Position numbers and translations under genes: made by a program
Source: CAWJLE01 sp963843645
GTDB taxonomy: Bacteria; Chloroflexota; Anaerolineae; DAOTYC01
Assembly: GCA_963843645.1 (NCBI GenBank)
Contig: CAWJLE010000002.1
Coordinates: forward strand, 1-64,000
DNA length: 64,000 bases
Reading direction: 5' to 3'
The notes under the pieces: model-generated
Seen by the model: only the letters and a program-made list of their open reading frames with translations
Databases searched by the model: none
Told to the model about the DNA's origin: nothing
Shown here: positions 53,501 to 61,373 of the stretch, piece by piece
Position numbering within the stretch: the first letter of the stretch is position 1
Layout: every line of letters begins with the position of its first letter

Positions 53501-53697
53501 TCTGGGCAGAGCGGGTCGGCTGTGTCGGGCCATAGCGTGGCGCAGAGGACAGCCCGGCACGCGGCCAGCGGCCGCCGCGCCCACCAGATGTGCAGGGTAG
53601 AGATGTGCCCGTGTCGGATGCTTTTCTCCCGCCGTGCGTGTGCGGAAATCCGCTTAATGGGTAGGTCGACCTCGATGAGACGTTGAGCGTAGGTCAT
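50545..53697 (-). CDS. DUF1156-domain adenine-specific DNA methylase (COG1743)
   Basis: The 1050-residue N6-adenine methyltransferase has the N-terminal DUF1156 (LIEVDLPIKRISAHARREKS, STLHIWWARRPLAACRAVL). The AdoMet-binding motif is VVDPFAGGGSIPLEALRVGA (about 168-187) and the catalytic motif DPPYYDSV is at about 564. A zinc-ribbon-like CPICGYATC lies between (about 325). ATG 53697 overlaps the upstream TGA (ATGA) and has GGGAGGGAC upstream. It would mark host DNA as self in a DISARM-like system. It is complete and uninterrupted. Confidence 0.88.
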   Translation of the reverse strand: MTYAQRLIEVDLPIKRISAHARREKSIRHGHISTLHIWWARRPLAACRAVLCATLWPDTADPLCPEPFRHTAADLIQSFARKVMTSARLVESCSSESLGRWNTLARPDVTLDPANPAHLNNLRYALLDFIADFANWDNSTVKEYLDTARALTQAAHEALGGAPGTRPLVVDPFAGGGSIPLEALRVGADAFASDLNPVAVLLNKVVLEYIPKHGQRLADEVRKWGEWVKQEAEKELAEFYPKEPDGATPIAYLWARTITCEGPGCGAEVPLIRSLWLAKKSRQSVALRLVPDVAKKRVGFEIVHDARIKDVGEGTVRRGAAICPICGYATCVESVRRQLKLRSGGAQDARLMCVVKAHPVGLGRLYCPPSKGDFDSVQSAAAEIERQVHSYSGPLSLLPDEDIPLTELRRISAPIYGLNKWADLFTPRQSLALGVLAQLVHSAGRQIEKSDAKGLADAVQAVLALVLDRQADKLSSLSRWDCSRENPQGTFGRQALPMVWDFDEVNPISGSGGDWDTALSWVVQVIGRESTAIPAFSVGEAHTLCSSATVHPLPDDAAQVFITDPPYYDSVPYAHLSDFFYVWLHRTLGAVYPDLFSAPLAPKSEEIVVDRPHSLSLSNHDVEYYERELTQAFSEARRILAPSGIGSIVFASLSTTSWEAIIQAVIQAGWTITGSWPIDTEMTSRLASMGQSRLMSSVHLVCRPREHQDDSTMRDSIGDWRDVLAELPGRIHDWLPRLADEGVVGADAIFACLGPALEIFSRYSRVEKPSGEPVPLKEFMERVWAAVAREALNTIFEGADTSGFEEDARLTAIWFWVLRANANGHESSINPSAEDDEEDEETAAGEKPANHRNGAGYSMEYDAARKLAQGLGADLGKLSQPGGIITIKGHTATLNSVAKRQNHLLGQQLSLFDNAGPTYSKSAHAEEKTHYAKLQPVISRQMHLFAERADVQTDPDQPFLPLFKPTGDDRPLMARLQSTGITTLDRLHQAMLLFGRSQASLLGPFLIETHAGEEEGFWRLAQALSALYPPQSEEKRWVDGVLARKKSLGF

Positions 53698-54284
53698 GTC
53701 CCTCCCCATTGTTTGAACCTATGGCGTAGACCTCTCAACAACTCGCCCAGCGAATGCTCTGTTTGCTCCATCCGCTGCAGATCCATAGCATTGACAATAT
53801 CCGCAGTGTGCTCTATCCCTCCGAGGATAGGGTCGACCCCGGCGGCCTTTACCTCTCGGGCCAAGAGGTCTTTGTAGCGATCCTTGTCACACTTATGACC
53901 AGGGGCCGAACACCCTCTGCCCAAAACCACTTTGAATGCCGCCGAGTCAACAAGGAGCCAGCGCTCAATGTGAGGATCAGGTATGGCATAGATCAGTAAG
54001 TGCGTGAAATCTGCAGCCGTTTCATCGACTTCCTGCCTTCGCGCGGAGAAACTCGCACAGTTTGCGTCTATGGCCACGACAAGGGCGTCTGGCAGATTCT
54101 CTCGACCGCGTTTCAAATCACGTATGTATTCCTCAAGCTCGCTGATCACACGCCCGTGCCCATGTCTCACGCTGCGAGTCGCAATGTCGACAGCAATCTG
54201 GTGCCGCGTAGCAAGCCTCTGTAGCAGCGCTCTCAGAAAAGCATCATGCCCAAAATCCTCTACAAAGAGGTTAATCTTAGGCAT
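53694..54284 (-). CDS. TOPRIM-like (DUF4276/RloB-like) protein of the defence-type operon
   Basis: The 196-residue protein starts MPKINLFVEDFGHDAFLRAL (acidic TOPRIM-like strand) and has LVVAIDANCASFSARRQEV and YAIPDPHIERWLLVDS, the acidic pattern of predicted nucleases that pair with AAA ATPases. ATG 54284 follows GCGAGGAGACTTCG and overlaps the ATPase stop by eight bases. Its own TGA overlaps the methylase ATG. Low sequence similarity to the other TOPRIM-like gene at 29477 is visible only in the motif order. Confidence 0.7.
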   Translation of the reverse strand: MPKINLFVEDFGHDAFLRALLQRLATRHQIAVDIATRSVRHGHGRVISELEEYIRDLKRGRENLPDALVVAIDANCASFSARRQEVDETAADFTHLLIYAIPDPHIERWLLVDSAAFKVVLGRGCSAPGHKCDKDRYKDLLAREVKAAGVDPILGGIEHTADIVNAMDLQRMEQTEHSLGELLRGLRHRFKQWGGT

Positions 54285-55602
54285 CGAAGTCTCCTCGCAA
54301 AATGCGTTCGGAAGTGGCGAGGCCGTGTTCCTCGCCGTCCAGGGCTTTGTCGACATCCAACCTGCGGCCCAACGGTCCCCATGTAGAGAAAGGCTCGATT
54401 TCAGTGTGCCCCTTTAGCTTGCGGCACACATAAAGAGATTCATCCCGGATCAGATCGGGCAAGATAGGAGAATGGGTGGTAACTATGAGTTGGGTTCCAG
54501 GGAATCGCACCTTGCTTTTCAGGAGTTCCGCGACCAGCCGAATGCGGTGGGGATGAACACCGTTCTCAGGTTCTTCAAACCCCAATAGGGCGGGAGTCTC
54601 TTTGGCTCCCGTCAGGGCCAGAATGCCCAGAATGCGAAGCGTTCCTTCCGATATGACACGTGCCGGGATCGGCACTCCGTCCTCCAGCAGCTTTAGTTCA
54701 ACCTCGCCCAAATCATTCACCCCGACATCTATACCCGTGACGGAAGGGATCATCGTATGCAAAGCCTTCTCCACCGCTCTGAACTGTGGCTCATCGAGTG
54801 CGCGCAAGGTATTCAGGAAAGCAGCCAGCTCCTCTCCCATGAAACCAACGTGGCGTACCTCTTTGACCGCGTTCGGTGCCCGCATCCGCTCACGAGGTTC
54901 AAAGTAGAAGAAGAACCATCTGGATAGTTCTTCGCGCATGGCGACCAAATGCGGATAGTGCGGCGGGTACAAAGGCAGCGAGAGAATGCTGTGATCCAAA
55001 TAGCGATCATAGTATGTTGGGTGGGATTGCTTTTCCATGCGCAAATGGAGCCGGCCACTCATGAGTTCCAGAAATGCATTCCGGCTGCCGCTGATTTCAG
55101 CTTTTGTTGTCAGGGCCGCCAGGTACTCGTCAGCAACGCGTAGAATACCCGATTTCGGCAGTATCTCGACCTCGATCCGGTAGCGCAGGAATTTCTCACG
55201 CACTGGTGAAGGGCTCTTGACCGTGGAGTCGGCTTCTTCTTCAGTCGATTTGGTTCGTTTCATCTCCTGAATGCGACGATTTACGGCCTCGATGACCAAT
55301 GGAGATAACTCCACGTCCGCTTCAATAGTGAATGACACGGCATCTTGGCCGAGCAACCCTTTAATTCCTTGTGGTCCAAAACTGAAGGATTCCAGGGGAG
55401 TTCCACGATAGGGTGGCGCAAAGGCTTCTTTTAACGTACGACTGGTCGCTATCCCAGATAGCAACTGCAATGCATCCAGGAAGTTGCTCTTGCCGGCGGC
55501 GTTTGGTCCGAACAGCACCGCAAGTGAGCCGAGCGTCACGTCCACGTGCCGTAGGGACTTGTAGCCCTTAATCATGATTCGCTTGAGCATCTTGCCCTCC
55601 AT
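54277..55602 (-). CDS. AAA_21 (OLD/RecF-like) ATPase of the defence-type operon
   Basis: The 441-residue ATPase has Walker A FGPNAAGKSN (about 31-40), the long middle insert with basic helices, a signature-like RVISEGTLRILGILALTG, Walker B ALLGFEEPENGVHPHR, and the H-loop VTTHSPILPD. The ATG at 55602 abuts the helicase stop. A second ATG 12 bases downstream has GGAGGG ahead of it and may be the true start (437 residues). Paired with the TOPRIM-like gene it resembles PARIS/OLD-type two-gene modules inserted into the operon. Confidence 0.85.
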   Translation of the reverse strand: MEGKMLKRIMIKGYKSLRHVDVTLGSLAVLFGPNAAGKSNFLDALQLLSGIATSRTLKEAFAPPYRGTPLESFSFGPQGIKGLLGQDAVSFTIEADVELSPLVIEAVNRRIQEMKRTKSTEEEADSTVKSPSPVREKFLRYRIEVEILPKSGILRVADEYLAALTTKAEISGSRNAFLELMSGRLHLRMEKQSHPTYYDRYLDHSILSLPLYPPHYPHLVAMREELSRWFFFYFEPRERMRAPNAVKEVRHVGFMGEELAAFLNTLRALDEPQFRAVEKALHTMIPSVTGIDVGVNDLGEVELKLLEDGVPIPARVISEGTLRILGILALTGAKETPALLGFEEPENGVHPHRIRLVAELLKSKVRFPGTQLIVTTHSPILPDLIRDESLYVCRKLKGHTEIEPFSTWGPLGRRLDVDKALDGEEHGLATSERILRGDFDA

Positions 55603-58600
55603 CTAGTGGTTCACGTCATGTCCCGACAGTATCTTCTCCGCCCCCACGTGATAGTGCTCAATCTTGACCAAAGGCTCCCAACCGAGGCGTGCCGGGTCCT
55701 GGATGGCGTGGACCTCCGGCGTGCCGGCGCAGTTGAAGACCACGTACAGCCAGTAGTCCTTCTTCAGGCGCTCGGCGGTCTTGTACTCGTTGGTGCTCAG
55801 AGCCACCTCGCCGACGCCGGCCCGGCCCTTGACCTCGATAAACCGGACCTCGACAGCCGTCTGCGGGTCCTCCGGATGCGGACGGCGGGAGATCAAATCG
55901 AAGCCGCGGTTGTCTTTCTCCACGCTCTGGACGACCCGCCCGCGCTCTGCCTCGTACGCGGTCACGGCCTGGACGGCCAGTTTCTCGATCTCATCGTCGC
56001 GCACCATCGGTGCGATGCCCGGTGAGGTGCGCTCTGGGTGCGGCAAGACCCAGGCGCGGCCCAGGTGCTGGATGTCGGCGATGGTGCAATGGCGCTCTTG
56101 TTGCAATTCTTGCAATCGCCGCTCGAGCCGGCCGTTAAGCTCTTCCAGCCGATCCTCGGTGGTCTTGATGTTGGCCGAGGTGAGGGGCGTGATGTCTCCC
56201 GCTTGTTGCTGTTGGAGCAAGTCGATGAGGCGCAGGTTCTGGCGCTGCATCAGCTCGTTCAGGCTGATCTCCACGTGCTGCCGGATCGTCTCGGTTTCCT
56301 TCTCTCGCTGAGCCGTGATCCTTACCAGCTCCGGCCGCAGCGCCCGCTCGATCAGCGCGCGCTCCAAATCATCCCTGCCCGGCAGCCCGTCGCCTTCCGG
56401 AGTCGGAGTCACGGCCGGTGCGGGCAAAATCTCCAGGAACAGGGTCGGCTGGTGGATGGACAGCGCGCCGTCCGGACTGGTCTCGACCACGTAGAGGCAG
56501 CGCTGCAGCGTGTAACCGCGGCCGTCGCGGATGGCCGCGCAGAACACGTCCAGGCGGGCCGGCTGGTCGCGGTTCAAATCGTAGAACACGGCACCCTGCC
56601 GCAGGTCGCTCTGTACGCGCTCCCAGGCGTCCTCACGCACACACTCGAACAGCGGATGCCCGGGCGTCACCCACTCCAATGTGGGATCCGTCCTCAAGGA
56701 CTCCTTGTCGAACGCGATCTGCTTGTACTCGCGCCCAAGCCGGCCGAACCTCAACTCCTGCCGCTCGCCGATCGGCCACAACGTGCGCGGGATGCGCCCC
56801 ACACGATAGACGTGGCTCCCCTTGCGGGTTTCCCTGGGGTGGACGCCGGTCAGCGGACCGGCCTGCACGAAGAAATCCTCCACGACCTCGGGGACGAGCC
56901 GACGTTCTTTCGCCTCCGCCGACTTGCCGACGATCACCGACAGATTCAGCTCCCGCTTGGCCAGGCCCTCCAGGGCGGAGTGTGTGACGCGCCGGAATCG
57001 CTCCGTGTCCACCTGCTCGACGATGCGATCCTTGATGACGTCCTCGGTCAGGTTCCGGGTGTACATCTCCCTGACCATGCGCTCCAACTGGTTGGCCGGG
57101 AACACGTCGCCCAGGACGTTGAAAACCTTTCCGGTGCGCTGCGGGTCCAGATCAGACTCGATGGCCTGGATGCGCTCGAACAGCTTCTGCAGGACTCGGC
57201 CCTCACGTGTGTTGGTGCTCACGAAGTTGAAGATCAGGCAGTCTTTTTCCTGACCGTACCGGTGGATGCGGCCCATCCGCTGCTCCAGCCGCACCGGGTT
57301 CCACGGGATGTCGTAGTTGATCATGAACCAGCAGAACTGCAGGTTGATGCCCTCGCCGGCAGCCTCCGTTGCCACCAGGACCTGGCATTCGTCCTTGAAG
57401 GCTCTCTCGGCCTGGAGACGGGTGCCCGGCGTGTCGCGGTCGCCGATCTTCATGCCGCCGTAGATCTCGGTCACATTCAGGCCCCACTCGCGCAGCTTGC
57501 CCAGGGGACGCCCGCCCCGCCCGTCACCGGCCAGGTAGTCCAGCGTCTCCTTGTGCTCGGTGAAGAGCAGCAACTTCATCTTGGGATCGCTGAAGATGCC
57601 CTCCCGCGTGAGCACCTCCTTCAGTTTGACGAGCTTCGACTCGACCTCTCGCTCCTCGAGCGTTCGCGCTTGTTGGATCAGCGCCGTTAGCTCCGCGATT
57701 TCTTGGCGGAGCGCGTCCGGGTCGACGGAGGCCACAGTCTGCTCCAACTCCTCGATGACCGCTTGTTGCTCGTCGTCCGGCAGCTCGTCGAAGTTCTCCG
57801 GGACGCCTTTCTGAATCTGCGCCTGGCGGTACGCCTCGGGATCGGCCAGGATCTTCTCACGGCGCTCCCGCATGCGCTCCAGACTGCGGCGCACGGCGTG
57901 GACGCTGGACGCAAATCGGCGCTGGAGCATGGCCATCGTGAAGCCGAGCGCCCGGCCCCGTGCCGTGTTGTCGCCCGCGGCCTTGATGGACTGGTCCTCG
58001 ACGAAGTGGGTGAGCGAGTCGTAGAAGTCCCATTCGTCGTCGTCGATCTTGAACTCCGTCGTCTGGACTTTGCGCTGGGTGAACAGGCTTTTCACCACCC
58101 CGGTGTTCGGATCCGGGAACGTGACCAGGGCTTCTTTGACACGACGCAGGTAGAACGGCGCCTCGTGGCGGCGTATCGCCTCCCGCAGGCTCCTGACGTC
58201 GCCGTAGACGTCTTTGTCAAGCAGCTCCAGGAACAGGCAGAAGTTCTTGGGGTCGCCCTTGTGGGGCGTGGCCGTCATCAGCAAGTAATGGTCGGTCATT
58301 TCGGACAGAGATTCGCCCAGTTGGTACGCCAGCGTCTTGTGATCCGCGTTGGAAGCGCTCATCTTGTGCGCTTCATCCACTATGACCAGGTCCCAGTGGC
58401 TGCGCAGCAGGCTTTCCCTGGCATCCTCGATGGTCGAAACCCAGGAGACGGACGTGATCACCTGGTTCTTTTCCTGCCACGGGTTGACGCCGTAGTTCAT
58501 GCGCAGGACCTCGCCGCGCACTACTTCGAACTTCTCGCGGAACTTGTCCTGTAGCTCGCGCTGCCACTGGAACGTGAGGTTGGCCGGAGTGACGATGAGA

Positions 58601-59070
58601 ACACGTTGGATCAGGCCTCTGATCTTAAGCTCTTTGATGAGCAGGCCGGCCATGATCGTCTTGCCTGCGCCGGGATCGTCCGCCAGCAGGAAACGAATGC
58701 GGGGCAACCTGAGGAAGTAGTCGTAGACTGCCTCCAGTTGGTGGGGCAGCGGGTCGACGCGGGCAATGGACAGGCTGAAATAGGGGTCGTACTCGTACGC
58801 CAGGCCCAGGCGCATCGCCTCGATGCCGAGTCGAAAGCGGCTTGCGTCGCCGTCAAACGGTTCTCGCTCAGGCGTGGCTACCAGCGTCGCGAGTTGTTCG
58901 GCGGACAAGATAGGGTCGTGCACTTGCCCGGTCTGCAGCCCCTTGCCGATGAGCTTGACGGAGTCGCCCATCGGTGTGACGAGCAGAATCTGCACCGGTT
59001 CCGCGAACACGGGACCGCGTACGATAACGTTCGGCTTCAGTTTGGTGAGGTAATCGCTGATGTTGGGCAC
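55603..59070 (-). CDS. SNF2-family helicase with C-terminal DUF3883 (DrmD-like)
   Basis: The 1155-residue protein starts at GTG 59070 after AAGGATGACACATT. The N-terminal ISDYLTKLKPNVIV region leads to the SF2 core: LADDPGAGKTIMAG (Walker A, about 129-142), VIVDEAHKMS (DEAH about 232-235), LLMTATPHKGD, and motif VI RMGRIHRYGQ (about 597). Coiled helices follow (about 400-500 and 960-1040), then a DUF3883 Mrr-like domain near FIEVKGRAGVGEVALS (about 1077). It resembles DISARM class 1 DrmD. Uninterrupted, first gene of the operon. Confidence 0.88.
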   Translation of the reverse strand: MPNISDYLTKLKPNVIVRGPVFAEPVQILLVTPMGDSVKLIGKGLQTGQVHDPILSAEQLATLVATPEREPFDGDASRFRLGIEAMRLGLAYEYDPYFSLSIARVDPLPHQLEAVYDYFLRLPRIRFLLADDPGAGKTIMAGLLIKELKIRGLIQRVLIVTPANLTFQWQRELQDKFREKFEVVRGEVLRMNYGVNPWQEKNQVITSVSWVSTIEDARESLLRSHWDLVIVDEAHKMSASNADHKTLAYQLGESLSEMTDHYLLMTATPHKGDPKNFCLFLELLDKDVYGDVRSLREAIRRHEAPFYLRRVKEALVTFPDPNTGVVKSLFTQRKVQTTEFKIDDDEWDFYDSLTHFVEDQSIKAAGDNTARGRALGFTMAMLQRRFASSVHAVRRSLERMRERREKILADPEAYRQAQIQKGVPENFDELPDDEQQAVIEELEQTVASVDPDALRQEIAELTALIQQARTLEEREVESKLVKLKEVLTREGIFSDPKMKLLLFTEHKETLDYLAGDGRGGRPLGKLREWGLNVTEIYGGMKIGDRDTPGTRLQAERAFKDECQVLVATEAAGEGINLQFCWFMINYDIPWNPVRLEQRMGRIHRYGQEKDCLIFNFVSTNTREGRVLQKLFERIQAIESDLDPQRTGKVFNVLGDVFPANQLERMVREMYTRNLTEDVIKDRIVEQVDTERFRRVTHSALEGLAKRELNLSVIVGKSAEAKERRLVPEVVEDFFVQAGPLTGVHPRETRKGSHVYRVGRIPRTLWPIGERQELRFGRLGREYKQIAFDKESLRTDPTLEWVTPGHPLFECVREDAWERVQSDLRQGAVFYDLNRDQPARLDVFCAAIRDGRGYTLQRCLYVVETSPDGALSIHQPTLFLEILPAPAVTPTPEGDGLPGRDDLERALIERALRPELVRITAQREKETETIRQHVEISLNELMQRQNLRLIDLLQQQQAGDITPLTSANIKTTEDRLEELNGRLERRLQELQQERHCTIADIQHLGRAWVLPHPERTSPGIAPMVRDDEIEKLAVQAVTAYEAERGRVVQSVEKDNRGFDLISRRPHPEDPQTAVEVRFIEVKGRAGVGEVALSTNEYKTAERLKKDYWLYVVFNCAGTPEVHAIQDPARLGWEPLVKIEHYHVGAEKILSGHDVNH

Positions 59071-59258
59071 AATGTGTCATCCTTGAACACCAGATTGTAT
59101 TAGGCGGATTTCCAAGCGGAAGACGGACAACAAGGACGTTCTGGCCTGTGGAACAGGCGGCGCGCTCTCAGGCAGAATATACAGACGACAGGGTTCGCGC
59201 AATTGGCCCGGGAGGCCCTCGTAGTGAGACGGGAAGTCTTGTTCATGTCAGCAGCAAT
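59071..59258. other. Untranslated leader of the defence-type operon
   Basis: Between the predicted promoter and the GTG start. No gene or clear attenuator seen; about 190 nt, long for a simple leader. Confidence 0.4.
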
Positions 59259-59287
59259 ATTATATCACGATGTTCGTAGAATACCAA
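59259..59287 (-). promoter_or_regulatory. Predicted promoter of the defence-type operon
   Basis: On the minus strand TTGGTA (59287-59282), a 17-nt spacer and a perfect TATAAT (59264-59259), in an AT-rich patch. Confidence 0.6.
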
Positions 59288-59366
59288 CGAGATCGAATGC
59301 GGGGCAATCGCCTCGAAGAGCGCAACATCAACGCGATCGCCCTGTCCACAATCCTACGCAGCCGGC

Positions 59367-59399
59367 TCCGTAGGGGCGACCCTATGTGGTCGCCCGCCA
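59367..59399. repeat. GTAGGGGCGACC unit
   Basis: GTAGGGGCGACCCTATGTGG and TCGCCC, one arm of the family seen as a full hairpin at 60475-60589. The remaining intergenic sequence (59288-59495) holds no gene. Confidence 0.75.
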
Positions 59400-59495
59400 G
59401 CCCGCCCCCCGCCACCCCCATCTACGCCATTTGACTTACTCCACCCCGTGCGCATCTGCCTATACGCATGCGCGCAAAAGTGGGCATACCCGCCG

Positions 59496-59524
59496 ATGTG
59501 AGCCCGCCCCTTCGCTTGTATAAT
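59496..59524 (+). promoter_or_regulatory. Predicted -10 region upstream of the exported protein gene
   Basis: A perfect TATAAT at 59519-59524, 55 nt before ATG 59580. No good -35 hexamer is seen at standard spacing. Confidence 0.45.
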
Positions 59525-59579
59525 GTAGGTAACTGAGACGTTCAAGCGGTCTCGCGTGGTTTCGTTGGAGGTGTGGCAG

Positions 59580-60464
59580 ATGGGCAAACTTATGATCGGT
59601 CTGATTTTCATCACGACGCTGGCGCTGTTGATTGGGTGGTCGGCACAGCCGGGGATGCTCACGATCTCCGAGGCGCAGCCGCCGATCGGAGCGCAGCCCG
59701 CGCCCGACGTCAAGAACGTGACCGAGATGACGCCGGCCGAAGACGTGACGCAGAAGTTCTACGATTGGTACGTCACGGCGATAGAAACCGGCACCCGCAG
59801 CCCGCTGGCGGCCGGCGCCTATCGCGCGTCGCCGTACCTGAGCGCCGGCCTGGTGCGGGATCTGGACGCCGTCCTCGCCTCGTTCGGCGATGGTCCGCGT
59901 TACGATCCCATCCTGTTCGCCTCCACCCTCCCGCGGATCGTCAGCGTTCACCTGGAATCGCTGGCGGCCGACAGCGCGCAGGTGCGCGTGCGCGAAAGCT
60001 GGCCCAATTCGTTCCAGGACCTCCTGGTACGCCTGCAGCCCACCAACGGCCAGTGGAAGCTGGTGGAGCTGACCCGGCCGGTCATCGACACGCGGGACGA
60101 GGGCACGCCGCAGCAGACCGTCCGCGTGTTCTTCAACTGGTACACCGAGTACGCCCGCCGCATCGGCAATCCGCTGACCGACCGCGCCTACCAGGACGCG
60201 GCGCTGAGCCCCGCGCTGCAGAATCAGCTCGACGCGGCCCGCGCGTCCACGATCCGCTGGCCGGCGGACGATCCGATCCTCCGCGGGCGGGACCTGTCGG
60301 GCGGCTTCGACGTTAACCTGGACGATTCGGACGGCGCCGCCGCCTTCGTCTGGGTGCGTGGCAGCCAGGTCGGCGCGACCGCCGACGACGCGCTGTACGT
60401 CACCCTGCAGAAGGCCGACGGCCATTGGGCCATCACCAGCGTCGCCGACAGCCCGACGGGATAA
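59580..60464 (+). CDS. Exported protein with two similar DUF3828-like domains
   Basis: The 294-residue protein has a signal/TM segment (about 5-22), and then two similar halves. The first starts VTQKFYDWYVTAIETGTRSPLA (about 58) and the second QTVRVFFNWYTEYARRIGNPL (about 182). Each has YLSAGLVRDLDAVL- or LSPALQNQLDAAR-type helix and a DPIL motif. The repeat suggests a tandem duplication of a NTF2/DUF3828-like domain. Function unknown. ATG 59580 follows TTGGAGGTGTGGCAG. Confidence 0.72.
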   Translation: MGKLMIGLIFITTLALLIGWSAQPGMLTISEAQPPIGAQPAPDVKNVTEMTPAEDVTQKFYDWYVTAIETGTRSPLAAGAYRASPYLSAGLVRDLDAVLASFGDGPRYDPILFASTLPRIVSVHLESLAADSAQVRVRESWPNSFQDLLVRLQPTNGQWKLVELTRPVIDTRDEGTPQQTVRVFFNWYTEYARRIGNPLTDRAYQDAALSPALQNQLDAARASTIRWPADDPILRGRDLSGGFDVNLDDSDGAAAFVWVRGSQVGATADDALYVTLQKADGHWAITSVADSPTG

Positions 60465-60474
60465 GACAAAGAGG

Positions 60475-60589
60475 TCGCGAGGCGGGCGCCACCCCCACGC
60501 TCGTAGGGGCGACCCTGTGTGGTCGCCCTGGCCCAGGGCGACCACACAGGGTCGCCCCTACGAGCGTGGGGGTGGCGCCCGCCTCGCGA
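60475..60589. repeat. Perfect 115-bp palindrome (57-nt arms)
   Basis: TCGCGAGGCGGGCGCCACCC and on, through CGTAGGGGCGACCCTGTGTG, to base 60531, is the exact reverse complement of 60533-60589 around a single central base. It lies between the exported protein gene and the tRNA promoter. Confidence 0.97.
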
Positions 60590-60595
60590 ATTCGA

Positions 60596-60624
60596 TTGAC
60601 ATTTGGGATGCGATGTGCTATGAT
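60596..60624 (+). promoter_or_regulatory. Promoter of tRNA-Val
   Basis: TTGACA (60596-60601), a 17-nt spacer and TATGAT (60619-60624), 20 nt before the tRNA. Confidence 0.85.
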
Positions 60625-60644
60625 TCGAATCGTATTACGTGGCC

Positions 60645-60718
60645 GGGCGAATAGCTCAGTTGGTTAGAGCGCCTCGCTTACACCGAGGAGGTCACGGGTT
60701 CGAGTCCTGTTTCGCCCA
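60645..60718 (+). tRNA. tRNA-Val (anticodon TAC)
   Basis: A complete cloverleaf: acceptor GGGCGAA/TTCGCCC with discriminator A, D-arm GCTC/GAGC, anticodon stem CCTCG/CGAGG with loop CTTACAC (TAC), T-arm ACGGG/CCTGT with TTCGAGT. The CCA end is not encoded. Confidence 0.96.
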
Positions 60719-60848
60719 CTCTCCGAGCATCGTGCTGCGAGACGGCACGCCGCGGAGCAATCGGTTGGAAGCGTCTGCCTATTGCAGTGTGCCGGGCTGG
60801 CGCTTTTTTCGTGTGTCGTCGCCGGGATGACGTCGGCGGAGGGAATAG

Positions 60849-61373
60849 ATGAGGCGAGAGTATCCGGACGCGCCCATTGCGGCGGTCGGCGTGGTGGTGG
60901 TGGATCGCGACGAGCGCGTGCTGCTGGTCCGCCGCGGCCACGAGCCGAGCCGCGGGCGCTGGAGCCTGCCCGGCGGCGCCGTCGAGCTGGGTGAGACCGT
61001 CCGGCAGGCGGCCGCGCGCGAGGTCGAAGAAGAGAGCGGCGTGAAGAGCGAGCCCGGTGACGTGATTGAGGTCCTGGATGCGATCCATCCGGGCGAAAAC
61101 GGCCGGCCGCGCTTTCACTACGTGCTGGTCGAGCTGCTGGCGGAATACGTCGACGGCGTGCCGCGCGCGGATAGCGACGCCCTCGAGGCGCGCTGGTTCA
61201 CGCTGGAGCAGGCGGCCGGGCTCGACATTCCGGCCATCACGCTGACGATCCTGCAGCAGGGCGCGGCGCTGCACCGGCGTAACGTGGCCCTGGAGGAAGA
61301 AGCGGGCGGGGCAGGCGGGACAGACCCCGCAGAAGACGGCAGGAAAGCATGGCAGAAAGAATTCTGGTCGTAG
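60849..61373 (+). CDS. Nudix hydrolase
   Basis: The 174-residue protein has a Nudix box at 43-65 (G43-x5-E49-x7-R57-E58-V59-x-E61-E62-x-G64). The family hydrolyses nucleoside diphosphates linked to another group; the substrate is not set by the box. ATG 60849 follows GCGGAGGGAATAG. Its end overlaps the response regulator start by 25 bases, so it is co-transcribed with the two-component pair. Confidence 0.9.
   Translation: MRREYPDAPIAAVGVVVVDRDERVLLVRRGHEPSRGRWSLPGGAVELGETVRQAAAREVEEESGVKSEPGDVIEVLDAIHPGENGRPRFHYVLVELLAEYVDGVPRADSDALEARWFTLEQAAGLDIPAITLTILQQGAALHRRNVALEEEAGGAGGTDPAEDGRKAWQKEFWS

Noticed and set aside
55606..58554. Long plus-strand frames opposite the SNF2 helicase
   Set aside because: They are complementary readings of a clear 1155-residue gene with all helicase motifs; no signals of their own.
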